Part shown: in pieces, positions 10,201-20,656 of the stretch
How positions within the stretch are numbered: position 1 is the first letter of the stretch
Layout of the letters: each line of letters opens with the position of its first letter
Assembly (NCBI GenBank): GCA_004352715.1
Contig: SCFE01000094.1
Location: forward strand, 1,571,200-1,635,199
Source of the DNA: Hofstenia miamia
Taxonomy: Eukaryota > Xenacoelomorpha > Acoela
DNA length: 64,000 nucleotides
Reading direction: 5' to 3'
Made by a program: the position numbers and the translations under genes
Notes under the pieces: model-generated
Database searches by the model: none
What the model was told of the DNA's origin: nothing
What the model saw: only the letters and a program-made list of their open reading frames with translations

Positions 10201-12359
10201 GTAAGTTTTTTGTTGAATTAAAAACATTATTCTCTGAAGCAATGGAAGCGATTTATTTATTTTCAAACTCAATCATACTGATAGGGACTCTAAATCGACA
10301 ATAAATAGTTTTGAGCTATTGTGTTTATGAGCTTAATGAAATCTTGATGATAAAATTTGAAATTCTCCATTTGCATTCAATTAATTCTTTTTTGGATTAA
10401 AAACTAATTAAATGCTATTATATTATTGTTAATGACTATTTTCATTAATTATAATTAATTATAATTTCACAATTATGTAGTAATTTTCTTTAAAAACAAT
10501 TTTATTTACCTCAGATTGTAGAACGTCTGGCATAATTACTTACAAATATAGGATTAACTAACTACATGTTAGCGTTGGTAGATAATTCCCGAGACTTAAA
10601 CTTTTCATATATCGATCAAATCAAAATACAATATGTTCGCATTTTATCAAGTATAATGTCAGCATGGTTAGATTTGATGAAAATCAACATAGATATTAGA
10701 CCTTAAAATACATTTATTTATTATTAATGAATGGAATAATGTCTATATATGTATTAATGTGGCTCCTAAGACACTAAAAAGATGGGAACTGCACTTATGT
10801 AATTGATCAATTTGGGCCAAACGTCTGTTAAATCACAGAGGAATAAATCAGTTAATAAACATGTTTACCATTTTCTCGGTTACATTCGATCTAATTTGAT
10901 CAATAATGAGCGTGAAGTTTGCATTCATGTTATGTTATTCCGCTAAAGCAAGGATAACTTTAGAGTACTCCTTGCATTTGCATTTAATACATTGACAACA
11001 GAACAGTACTTTTAGGTCATAAGCTTCTCTGTAGTGAATTTTCATGATAAACAATGTCAATAGCGTGGCAAAAAAAATTCTTAAAAAATATTGAAAAGGT
11101 AAACTCTTGCCATTTTTGTTCCTAATTTTGCAATTTATTTCTCACAATGCAATATTTTTTACCGAAAATTCAGTATTGGAAATCGGAGGCGGCAAACTCC
11201 CGACTTTACGTTTGGATTCACCACTTTTTGAGCATATCAAATAGTTTGACATTGTATGTTGTAATAATTTGCAATGTACAATGTAGGCTACTTTTACACG
11301 TATATCTCGCCACTATAGACTGCTAAAACACTAGTGTTTTATATCTCTACTAACAAAATTATAATCGAGATTGGTTTCGATATGTGCAAGGTTTTTTATA
11401 TGAAAAGACTACCTTTTATGAATTTTTAAGCATTACATTGTTATATTGCATTATAATTTTTTAGAAAATACAATTTTCGTTGAATAAACAAAGTATGGTT
11501 ACATGTGGTGTATTGAACAGATGTGCTCCCAATAGCTTATTTGAAATGCAAAATGTACCTTTAAGAATAAGTCAAAATCACTATATGCCCTATATATGTA
11601 CTGGAAGCAATAATGTCACGATTTTTTCAAAATAATTCATAATTTTATTGAGTCACCACTATCTTACAACAGCAAACTGTTTGCCATTTTGTTTGAACCG
11701 CCCACTTATTGTACCTATAGTCTAAAACGACTAGTGAAAACCGGCAGATTTTCCGTATTCCTGGGTCCGGGGTTGGCATATTAAAAAACCCTTGGAGATA
11801 CATTTAAATAGCAGATTTCTATTGTAATACTATTAGTTTTACAATATGGTTCGAAGTATAGTGCAACTTAATTTTAACTCTTAACACATGTACAAACAAA
11901 ATTTGTACAATAATTCCCTTCCGTTAAAATTTTTATGAATTTAGATTCTTATAAAATATGTTTAAGAATCCATTCACAATTTCGTTGATCAAGAACTATA
12001 AAAGTCATTGTAAGTGCCCTAAATAACTGTATACGGGATATTGCTGAGAAAGAAAAGATGGTTGATTGTGGATATTGAGCAAACGAAAAATGATATTTTG
12101 AATGCAGAATGAGGTTCAAAAGCTCTCCGCCAAAAGTGGTCTTGAAATAGTTAAGCGTTGTAAGTGAACATGTTTCGAATGTTTTGCAAGAATCTGTAAT
12201 AAAAAAACGGGCAACGTTCTCAAAGAAGATAAGTGTAAGAATTAAATCATCCCCAGGCGGAAGATCTTTAGGTTTCGTTGATTGTTTTCCTTGTTTTATA
12301 AGAGTAAAAGCAAATTATTGCGCAATATATGTGTAAGAAAAATCTGCAAACTAACACAT
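10201..12359. other. Intron sequence of gene P, no element resolved
   Basis: AT-rich DNA between the TM1 exon and the LINE at 12.36 kb. A small GC-richer stretch (about 11720-11790, with ACCGG and GGGTCCGGGG) could be an old transposon end. Nothing else is supportable. Confidence 0.5.
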
Positions 12360-13678
12360 GATAAAAAAAATAAAATATAAACAAATAATTAACTACAAAT
12401 TAATATGTACCATATATAATAATTTTATATTATCAATGTTTGTGTGGGTGTTCAATGTTGGATGTAGATTTCGAATGCAAGAAGTGTATTACCGTCCCCT
12501 AATGTATGTTGTTTTATTAGAAGAAATGGTATCAATTTTTTTATAAATTTTTTATAGTTTTTTTCTATTCGCGTTTCATAATCTAAATTATTCCACAATT
12601 TAATTGATATGTGATGAAAGCCATTAGAATTTTTATCTAAACACAGAAATTTTTGCGATCGCTCATTTAATTTAATATAGTCATTAAGGGAAAAGAGAGA
12701 TGTTTGTAGAGATTTGAATATAAATAAGATAGATAGCATATGCAGATGAATTGGATAGAACTGAGATAACATTTTATATTTATTACGATATACTGATGCT
12801 TCGTCATGCTTTTGTGCAAAGTTTAGAGTTTTTATACACCAATTAAATGTTTTTGTTCAAAGCATACGATGTTTCGAATTTAGGTTAGGCATGTATTAGT
12901 TGTTTATGATAAAGGCTTGATTTTACATTGCGTAACTGATAAAGATATCTAAGGCCTGCAGTCATTTTTTGAATCTTATTCAATAGAAATTTTTCAAATT
13001 TTAATTCATTATCTATCTCCACTCCTAAATAGCTGACTGATTCACTTTGCTTTATTGAATCATTGTTTATCTTAATTTTATATCACTTATTAGGTTTTTT
13101 GTGCCTTTGGTGAGAAAATTATAAATTGTGTTTTTCAATATTTAGTTTTAGTTTATTGTTTGTAAAATAATTGTTTAATTTTTCTACATCTGTTTGGAGG
13201 TTTTTTGTAACATCAAAAGCATTTTTACGGTAATTATTAGGCATGTCATCGGCATATTGGTAAATGTCGGTGTGTTTAACATGTTTATTATATCATTTAC
13301 AAAAATTGCAAAACAAAATGGGGTCAAGTACTGTACAGTAGTTTGGGGTGCCCCATGGTCAATCGTAATATAACTTGATTTTTTACTGTTTAATATTACA
13401 CGCTGCTGTCTATTTTTTAAGAAGTTCATGATTAAATTAATTGAGTTAGCACCAAAATTATAATTTATAAGCTTGTCTTGCAAAATATCAAAATTCATTG
13501 AATTGAATGCTTTGCTGAGATCTAATAATGTTACACAAATGCAGTTATTATGAGATAAATTAGACTTTGTTTGTTGAGTAATAGATAGAATTGAGTCGTG
13601 CGTGCTATGGCCATTGCGAAATCCAAATTGTTTTGTGTGATAGGCAGTGGCGCCATTTAGGGGGCAAGAGGGGGCCAT
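12360..13678 (-). pseudogene. Non-LTR retrotransposon (LINE) reverse transcriptase
   Basis: Minus-strand reading gives, in order, QFGFRNGHSTHDS, motif A (LLDLSKAFNS), a QRV block, motif B (GAPQ...), and after a frame change YADD at 13256-13245. A C-terminal block near 12600 (ISIKLWNNLDYE...NYKKFIKKL) completes the polymerase-side end. Several frameshifts and missing segments show it is dead. It is oriented against gene P inside the latter's intron. The order and motifs fit the Jockey/CR1-like group; the clade cannot be settled by eye. Confidence 0.85.
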
Positions 13679-14970
13679 GACCCCTTCTAAATTTAGACAT
13701 GCAACTCAAAATATCAAACATGTATAAATGAAGAGAATAATATCATGCATGATTTGCACTTTTCATGCAAACAGTTAAACTCATACTATGAATTGGTTCA
13801 AATCAAATTTCCATTTTTTAGCACTTAAAAACAATAGGAATCCCATCAAACCAAGTGAAAATTTATGATTTACTACTAATTGGCCAGGACAGATAATCAT
13901 TAATAGCCTCTATATGCCTGCCAAAATCTACATCATTATAACACTTTGCTTTTCCGTCAATAGTTCTTTCTATTACATTTATGTAAAACAATTAAGAGTG
14001 GGTATAGCTTTATGCTATTTTAGCGGTTGAAGCTGGTAGCAGCAGTAAACCATACTGTGTCAGATGCACAACACGCAGTCCTGCTATTGCATTTGAAAGC
14101 CAACCAGATAATTCAAAAAAACTTTCCACCTCATAATAATTTGGATATCATGGAAGCTTATTGTAATTTATCAGAAATTTAGGTAGGTTTTTTCTGAGGT
14201 AATAACATTGTTCAAGATCGTTTTTCCTATAGTCACTGCTTCAAATGAGAGATATTTTTCAGTTCTAAGACAAGTTATATGTTTTTAATGTTGAATAATG
14301 TCCAATGAAAGACTGTTGAACTTACAAATGATGAAATTTGAATCACATAAACTTAGATATTTCTGTCAATATGTTTGTCCAAAAGAAGTCTCGACAATAT
14401 CCCCTCACTTAGTGACCACATCAAATTATCTATTGCTAACAATCTTCAAATGTTAACCTGTTTGGAAAAACGATGCTATTTCCAAAATGTTTTATGCTAA
14501 ATGACAAAAACAATTTATTGAAGATTTTGGCCATCGCAATCACAAAAAATAAATTGTTCTTCCAATACAATACATTATCCATATCGTGATTGCTTGCATT
14601 CATAACAATTGCCTTGCTTCATTTCGGCATTTTTTAGTTCTGCTTACTGAGAATTTGTGGTGTTTCGCTGATCCATTCCATATTGTGATGTCTTATATAT
14701 TTTGCACTTAAGAACATGAATGATCCAAGGAGGGTTTGGTAAAGTTGGATTGTCATATTTGCTGGAAACTGTTGAATGCGATATATCCTTATAGTAAATC
14801 TATAAATACATTCTCCACAGTCTCACATTCATTAGATGAGTTTTCAGTTGAAAAAGGACAGTTTTCTTTATGAAAATCGGAATCATTTAAATTCCCCCAT
14901 CTTCAGAATCAAGATTAACAAATACCAGAGCATAAAACCTTTCACTCCCTCCTCTGTGAGGTGGTTCAGC
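13645..14970. mobile_element. hAT-type end and unresolved element
   Basis: A sharp left end, CAGTGGCGCCATTTAGGGGG, starts at 13645 where the LINE homology ends. It matches the CAGTGGCG family of hAT termini, but the opposite end was not found. The stretch shares diverged segments (CATCATTATAACACTTTG; CTATTTTAGCG) with about 56765-56880, so it belongs to an old dispersed repeat. Confidence 0.45.
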
Positions 14971-15090
14971 CCATAGGTGTAAACCGGTCGGGTCAACCGG
15001 CGTGACCGGCACCGGTCAAACCGGTGCAGGTCGGGTCGGGTCAGTATTTTATGACCGGCCGGTTTGAACCGGTCTAAAGCCGGTGAAATA
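14971..15090. repeat. ACCGGT/GGGTC island
   Basis: Starts at a TAGGTGTAAACCGG sequence resembling one class of hAT termini, followed by a dense run of ACCGG, CCGGTC and GGTCGGGTC words in both orientations. Much richer in GC than the surroundings and non-coding. The matching end was not found. Confidence 0.6.
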
Positions 15091-15176
15091 ACAACTGAGT
15101 GAATGAAAAAGATTTAGCTTCTCTTGATTGAATCTTGATGAAATCCATAATTTCATCATGTTTAATCGCCAAAATT

Positions 15177-15488
15177 TCACAATTCTATGCAACTGGATAA
15201 AAATTGAGATTTATTAGGGGATATTTTTTCGGTAATTGACATAATTGCATCACTTGTAAAAAAGTTGGTCGATTTGTATGTGCAGTATTTTTCAAATAGT
15301 TTAGTAAAAGGTTGTAATTTTTGTAAAAAGTAGTAATTTTTAGCAACAAGAGGATCCCCATTTTTATATAAAGGTGATATATCTGATTTGTTCATTATCT
15401 CCGGAAATTCGTTTTCAACGATGCATTGATTAAGTGCAAATAATAGGTGGTCACTAAATATATAAAAAAATAATCCTCCACATGTCAT
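15177..15488 (-). pseudogene. LINE reverse transcriptase, N-terminal segment
   Basis: The minus strand encodes ALNQCIVENEFPEIMNKSDISPLYKNGD...KNYYFLQKLQPFTKLFEK and ends at SPNKSQF. This is the finger region that precedes QFGFR in non-LTR reverse transcriptases. The next expected block is QFGFR at 13640, so this may be the upstream part of the LINE at 12.36-13.68 kb separated by a 1.5-kb insertion. The overlap at KSQF versus HTKQF leaves open that it is a second copy. Confidence 0.7.
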
Positions 15489-15955
15489 GATTTGGGCTGC
15501 ATTGACATCTGAACATTTGATTGGTACTTATTTCTTTGATGGCAATGTCAACCAGGAATCATATGCCAAAATGATTAGAAACTGGTTTATTTCCAAATTA
15601 ATAGAACTTGGTATTAAGGATCGTGTATGGCTACAGCAAGATGGTGCACCTGCACATTTTGCACTTCCTGTGAGAGTGCTTCTAAATGCCGAGTTTCCTG
15701 ATCGATGCAATGGCCGTGGATAAAATTCTTTTGCCTGGCCACCACGAAGCACCGAACTGATCACTCCACAACTCATTATGGGGTTTAATTAAAGGTCAAG
15801 TTTCTAGTATTAGATACGAAACCATTGTTCAGCTAAAGCATGCGATTATTGCAGCTTTTGTTAGCGTATCAAGGAATGCTCTCAAAAAATGACACAAAAA
15901 ACCTGGAGGCGAATGGAACTGTGCAAGAGCAATGAGAGCCAACATACTGATCGCG
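15487..15955 (+). pseudogene. Tc1/mariner-like transposase, 3' half
   Basis: Reads MIWAALTSEHLIGTYFFDGNVN, LQQDGAPAHFALPVRVLL (second catalytic Asp) and, after a frameshift near 15717, WPPRSTELITPQLIMGF, where the normal PRSPDLTPCD has lost the third Asp. The C-terminal QKTWRRMELC remnant reaches about 15930. The 5' half is absent; the copy abuts the LINE fragment at 15488. Confidence 0.75.
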
Positions 15956-15960
15956 TAGAC

Positions 15961-16140
15961 CACTAAATTACTCGTTGTTTTCTGCTTTGTTTCTAATAAA
16001 GTTCTCTTTTTTGTTGAATATATATGTTTATGTGGGTTTCATTAAAAAATACTGTGTTTTATTAAAAATACATGTCGAGTGTTCTGGGAATTTCCGGCCA
16101 ACTTATATATACATGTATAAAACCTATTTTAGGAATAGCC

Positions 16141-16185
<45 letters not shown>

Positions 16186-16370
16186 NTATATATATGTCAA
16201 ATTTTTATAAGAACAAGTAGTTAATCGCACTTATTTCATGTTCATTTTGATGCTTATGCAAATACATACACTGCCAATTCCATATTTATTTGAATCTTGA
16301 TAATCTTTTCAAGGCAAATGCTGAAATGCTATGGTATGCATATGTAGTCAAATTCTATTTGTATGTTTAG
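15961..16370. other. Intron end with TA microsatellite
   Basis: Contains a (TA)n tract at 16140-16196 with one ambiguous base, then the polypyrimidine-containing end of the gene P intron (acceptor TATGTTTAG at 16362-16370). Confidence 0.6.
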
Positions 16371-16516
16371 AGCTTTAGCAATGGTTACATTTTTCATACC
16401 GATGGAAGAAGGCGGAAAAATTGGATATGGCATTACTGTATTTTTGGCAATTTCAGTGAATTTATTAATTGTATCCGACTACCTCCCTTCAACGTCGATC
16501 ACAACGCCGTTGTTTA
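16371..16516 (+). CDS. Cys-loop receptor (gene P), TM2 exon
   Basis: Encodes ALAMVTFFIPMEEGGK, then the pore helix IGYGITVFLAISVNLLIVSD, then YLPSTSITTPLF. Aligned to nicotinic receptors the conserved Lys at 0', Gly-Ile-Thr-Val at 4'-7', Leu at 9' and an acidic ring at 20' are present. The intermediate-ring Glu at -1' is replaced by Gly. The exon starts with one base completing the Ala codon left by the 10054-10200 exon and ends with one base of a Ser codon. The acceptor is TATGTTTAG and the donor is GTAGGA. Confidence 0.85.
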
Positions 16517-16556
16517 GTAGGAAGTATTTTGATGAATCCATTTTAACATCTTTTAG

Positions 16557-16666
16557 GTTACTATATGCTGGCTTGCTTGATTTTAATAACGATTTCAATT
16601 TTAATGACCAATTTCGTTCTTGTGTTTTATTATGCTGACGATAACACCGAAGCAGTACCAAAATCG
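16557..16666 (+). CDS. Cys-loop receptor (gene P), TM3 exon
   Basis: After a 40-bp intron (16517-16556, GTAGGA...CTTTTAG) the frame continues YYMLACLILITISILMTNFV and LVFYYADDNTEAVPKS, a typical TM3 and the start of the cytoplasmic loop. Reading straight through the intron instead hits a stop at the end of the 91-residue open frame and loses TM3, so the splice is well supported. The donor is GTGCGT at 16667, phase 0. Confidence 0.8.
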
Positions 16667-16807
16667 GTGCGTATGCCGTTATATCACGGTTTTGTTTAAT
16701 TTACAGCGAATACAATATTTTTATAGCAATTTATATATATTTATTTACAGTCCTTGAATTATTATTCAACTGCTAATTAGCATATTTTGTAATGATGTAA
16801 TTTTTAG

Positions 16808-16954
16808 ATGAGATCATTCTTCAAGCTTCTTGCCCGCTTGGTTTGTCTTGGAGAATTTAAATTCGAAGAGGAATCCAATGAAGCCAAAGAAGACTACTTT
16901 GACAATGAATTTATAAAAAAAACACCACAAAATTTATTAAAAGATGAAGTTTTG
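16808..16954 (+). CDS. Cys-loop receptor (gene P), TM3-TM4 loop exon
   Basis: Exon of 49 codons between acceptor ATTTTTAG and donor GTAAGT at 16955. It starts MRSFFKLLARLVCLGEF, matching the amphipathic segment after TM3 (V-R-x-x-F-L-x-x-L-x-R-L-L-C in nicotinic receptors), then an acidic loop (EEESNEAKEDYFDNE). The TM4 exon is not seen downstream; it could lie in the gaps at 17.8 or 18.6 kb. No stop codon for the gene was found. Confidence 0.75.
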
Positions 16955-17291
16955 GTAAGTTCATGTATTGTTGAAGAATTATTGGTATAAATTGACCCCA
17001 ATTGTATACTACAGTGGCATTTATGTATTTGTGGCTAGACCCTACACAGGTTATGGAAATCTAATCAAATCTCATTTGCAATCAAAAGCTTAATTGTCCG
17101 ATTAGAAGGAACAAATTGCTTCTTAACATACCAGGTTTTTAACCGGTTTTAATCGCATTTTTAAAAATTAGCGCTTGCTTGGTTACATACATATATTCAT
17201 ATTCAAGTTAAAAAATATACTTTGTTGCTATCTGTCAAAATCAAATTGGTCTATTCTTATGTGTTAACATTAAATATATATATATATTTAT

Positions 17292-17780
17292 ATATTCATT
17301 TTTAAACGCTATGAAAAATATAGACCTGTTTAGATTCTGAAAATCATCATCAGTAACAAATATGCGGGGAAATAAATATTTACAATTGACTACACTATAA
17401 TAATACAAAAATTACTGCATGCACACTTGAATAAATTTAATGTTATCATGCTTTGTTGAAGGAGCATATTAACGGACACCTAAGATCAGAAATATTTATG
17501 CATGAACACCAAGCTAAAGAAAAAAATTTTTACATACTACTAAGAACACAACATCCTAAAATAGGGAAAGCTTTAATCATCAAGCAAACAAAGAAACATC
17601 AATTACTAAATAAGCAACAAAGCATGATAACATTAAATATATTCTAGTGTGCATGCAGTAATTTTGTATTATTATAGTGTAGTCAATTGCAAATATTTAT
17701 TTCCCCGCATATTTGTTACTGATGATGATTTTCAGAAGCGAAACCGGTCTATATTTTTCATAGCGTTTAAAAATGAATAT
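17292..17780. mobile_element. Fold-back MITE with ~165-bp inverted arms
   Basis: 17292-17457 is inverted in 17615-17780 with only a few differences; the two share, for example, AAACGCTATGAAAAATATAG, TACTGATGATGATTTTC and GCATGCAGTAATTTTGTA. A spacer of about 157 bp separates the arms. TA tracts lie on both sides, a common site for such elements. No coding capacity. Confidence 0.85.
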
Positions 17781-17817
17781 TGCAAAGCTCAGTATAATTA
17801 CTTCTATATATATATAT

Positions 17818-18139
17818 NNNNNNNNNNNNNNNNNNNNNNNNNNNNNNNNNNNNNNNNNNNNNNNNNNNNNNNNNNNNNNNNNNNNNNNNNNNNNNNNNNN
17901 NNNNNNNNNNNNNNNNNNNNNNNNNNNNNNNNNNNNNNNNNNNNNNNNNNNNNNNNNNNNNNNNNNNNNNNNNNNNNNNNNNNNNNNNNNNNNNNNNNNN
18001 NNNNNNNNNNNNNNNNNNNNNNNNNNNNNNNNNNNNNNNNNNNATATTTGTTACTGATGATGATTTTCAGAAGCGAAACCGGTCTATATTTTTCATAGCG
18101 TTTAAAAATGAATATTGCAAAGCTCAGTATAATTACTTC

Positions 18140-18140
<1 letters not shown>
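17818..18140. other. 226-N gap and repeated MITE arm
   Basis: Sequence after the gap (18044-18140) repeats about 17708-17804 exactly, including the outer end of the MITE right arm. Probably overlapping contig ends. Confidence 0.75.
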
Positions 18141-18177
<37 letters not shown>

Positions 18178-18619
18178 GTTTGGTGTGCAAAATTTATACA
18201 GTTGCACACTTGTGCAGATTTGTGCAGGAGGTTGAAAGACTGCACAACTGCCCTCTTGTGCAGCTGCACTAACATAATTTTGTGTGGACGTTTCCAGAAC
18301 ATTACCTGTTTTAACCCAAAGTAATGCCTACTGCCGGAGAGCAAAATTTTATATTCAATCAAATAAGAGTCGCCCCCTCGTATTTATTTGACCTAAAATT
18401 GTAAAATAACCTGATATTTGGCACAAAAATGCCATTTTCTCAGCCAATTTTCAGGATATTTACTCTCGGTTACTCGAAAAATTTTTCAGTATGCTTTACA
18501 CAGTAAAGGCGTGCTAAAATATATGAAGAAGGGGAGGAAAAATAAGGTTCTTACAAGTGCAATCCTGTACAAAATTTTGTGTGCATTGTGCAGTTGCGTT
18601 TTTTCAATTGCACACCAAC
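18178..18619. mobile_element. Short MITE-like element in a TA tract
   Basis: Ends are inverted: GTTTGGTGTGCAA at 18178 and TTGCACACCAAC at 18608-18619. The subterminal regions carry multiple TGCAC/GTGCA words in both orientations (for example 18197-18270 and 18555-18600). (TA)n tracts flank both sides. No coding content. Confidence 0.65.
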
Positions 18620-18644
18620 ATTATATATATATATATATATATAT

Positions 18645-19644
18645 NNNNNNNNNNNNNNNNNNNNNNNNNNNNNNNNNNNNNNNNNNNNNNNNNNNNNNNN
18701 NNNNNNNNNNNNNNNNNNNNNNNNNNNNNNNNNNNNNNNNNNNNNNNNNNNNNNNNNNNNNNNNNNNNNNNNNNNNNNNNNNNNNNNNNNNNNNNNNNNN
18801 NNNNNNNNNNNNNNNNNNNNNNNNNNNNNNNNNNNNNNNNNNNNNNNNNNNNNNNNNNNNNNNNNNNNNNNNNNNNNNNNNNNNNNNNNNNNNNNNNNNN
18901 NNNNNNNNNNNNNNNNNNNNNNNNNNNNNNNNNNNNNNNNNNNNNNNNNNNNNNNNNNNNNNNNNNNNNNNNNNNNNNNNNNNNNNNNNNNNNNNNNNNN
19001 NNNNNNNNNNNNNNNNNNNNNNNNNNNNNNNNNNNNNNNNNNNNNNNNNNNNNNNNNNNNNNNNNNNNNNNNNNNNNNNNNNNNNNNNNNNNNNNNNNNN
19101 NNNNNNNNNNNNNNNNNNNNNNNNNNNNNNNNNNNNNNNNNNNNNNNNNNNNNNNNNNNNNNNNNNNNNNNNNNNNNNNNNNNNNNNNNNNNNNNNNNNN
19201 NNNNNNNNNNNNNNNNNNNNNNNNNNNNNNNNNNNNNNNNNNNNNNNNNNNNNNNNNNNNNNNNNNNNNNNNNNNNNNNNNNNNNNNNNNNNNNNNNNNN
19301 NNNNNNNNNNNNNNNNNNNNNNNNNNNNNNNNNNNNNNNNNNNNNNNNNNNNNNNNNNNNNNNNNNNNNNNNNNNNNNNNNNNNNNNNNNNNNNNNNNNN
19401 NNNNNNNNNNNNNNNNNNNNNNNNNNNNNNNNNNNNNNNNNNNNNNNNNNNNNNNNNNNNNNNNNNNNNNNNNNNNNNNNNNNNNNNNNNNNNNNNNNNN
19501 NNNNNNNNNNNNNNNNNNNNNNNNNNNNNNNNNNNNNNNNNNNNNNNNNNNNNNNNNNNNNNNNNNNNNNNNNNNNNNNNNNNNNNNNNNNNNNNNNNNN
19601 NNNNNNNNNNNNNNNNNNNNNNNNNNNNNNNNNNNNNNNNNNNN
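18645..19644. other. Assembly gap, exactly 1000 N
   Basis: A round-number gap, so its true length is unknown. It hides most of the Tigger-like element that emerges at 19645 and could hide receptor exons. Confidence 0.95.
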
Positions 19645-19955
19645 CTGCTCCTTCTGCCACCAATGCCCCACTTCCGAGAAGTGTGGCACAAGACATTCCT
19701 GTTGTCACTGCCAATACCGCCAATGGCAAAGGAAAAAAATCGAAAAAAAACAAATCCAAAGCCAGTAGAGGCACCGTTAAAAAACAACTATTCATGCATT
19801 ATTTGTGATGAACCTTATATAGACCCCCCAGTAAAAGACTGGATTCACTGTGTAAAATGGGAAAACTGGTGTCATGAAGCATGTACAGAGACTGATTAGG
19901 CAGTGACAGTTTTTTGTGCGATTTGTGCCCTGACGGAAAATAAAATTATTAAAAA
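19645..19955 (+). pseudogene. Tigger-like transposase C-terminus with PHD-like finger
   Basis: The frame reads NNYSCIICDEPYIDPPVKDW, IHCVKWENWCHEACTETD, then TAG, then AVTVFCAICALTE in the same frame. Joined across the stop this is a C-x2-C..C..H-x2-C..C-x2-C zinc finger of PHD type, known at the C-terminus of some Tigger-like transposases. One expected Cys is Trp (CVKW). Upstream, another frame (APSATNAPLP...GKKSKKNKSK) looks more like the natural basic linker, suggesting a frameshift as well. Not functional. Confidence 0.75.
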
Positions 19956-20333
19956 ATCAATGTTTTAATTAATTTCTTTTTAGTTTTACATGTATTTTAT
20001 ATGATAAATTAAATAGTAATATAGTTTTCTGCCAATAAAACAACTATAAGATGAATGTTGCAATACTCAGAGTGTAGTATATAAAGAAATCTAACATATC
20101 TTCATGTATGTTCAAAGTAGCCCCTTGCCTAGCGCTATTTTGAACATCACATCTTATTGAAAATACTCCTCAAGGAATTAATAAAAATTTGATCTAGTTT
20201 GAGCTACAGTTAGTTCCCATGACTGGCTATAAATGGTGTTCAAAGAAGCCCCTTATCTCAAGAGAATATTGTGAAGGTCTTCATCAAAGTTGCCATAGGT
20301 ATATTACCTGTTCAAAGTAGCCCCGCTCTACGG
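19645..20333 (+). mobile_element. Tigger/pogo-like element, 3' part
   Basis: Contains the end of the transposase (PHD-like finger) and a 3' non-coding region ending at 20310-20333 in the same terminal motif as the minus-strand copies at 2.1 and 6.3 kb. That is the expected inverted relation for the two ends of one family. Two further copies of the word lie inside: GTTCAAAGTAGCCCC at 20110-20124 and GTTCAAAGAAGCCCC at 20238-20252. Confidence 0.7.
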
Positions 20334-20519
20334 AACCAATAAGGCAACACGTACCCTAAGCTATTCCTCTTAGCAAAATTAATTAATCTGAAATTTGCTA
20401 ATTTTAAAATTTCGATTCTGTACTGAAATTTAATGCATCTACTTTCCTTAATAATCTTCAACGGTAAATTGAGTCACATATACAATGATACAATATTCCT
20501 ACTACCATAGCCATGCTAA

Positions 20520-20563
20520 AAAAAATTCTAGCCCCCTTCGAAAATTTTGATGCTACGCCACTG
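20520..20563. mobile_element. hAT right end abutting receptor exon
   Basis: Ends TGCTACGCCACTG at 20563, the inverse of the common hAT terminus CAGTGGCGTAGCA. Recognisable sequence of the minus-strand receptor gene stops at this point. The other end was not found and may lie in the 18.6-19.6 kb gap. Confidence 0.6.
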
Positions 20564-20656
20564 ATCAAAATTAATTTAAATGTGCGGCGGAAAAAAAACA
20601 TACCATAGATATATAAAGTCAAATTTAGTGGATATTCTCGTAAATTGTATTGTAGA
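20564..20656 (-). CDS. Cys-loop receptor (gene M), exon before TM1, interrupted
   Basis: Acceptor GACGCAG at 20663-20657 on the minus strand. Reads SLQYNLREYPLNLTLYIY, which matches the last beta strands before TM1; its first base completes the codon left by the exon ending at 20909. It may end at the donor GTATGT right after this point, or continue through GMFFFRRTFKLILI, which resembles the basic RR start of TM1, up to the hAT end at 20563. Either way no TM1-TM4 exons for this gene were found on the minus strand. Confidence 0.55.

Noticed and set aside
18418-19899. Open frames of 360-490 codons across the 1-kb N run
   Set aside because: They exist only because unknown bases cannot contain stops; only the C-terminal PHD-like part is supported.
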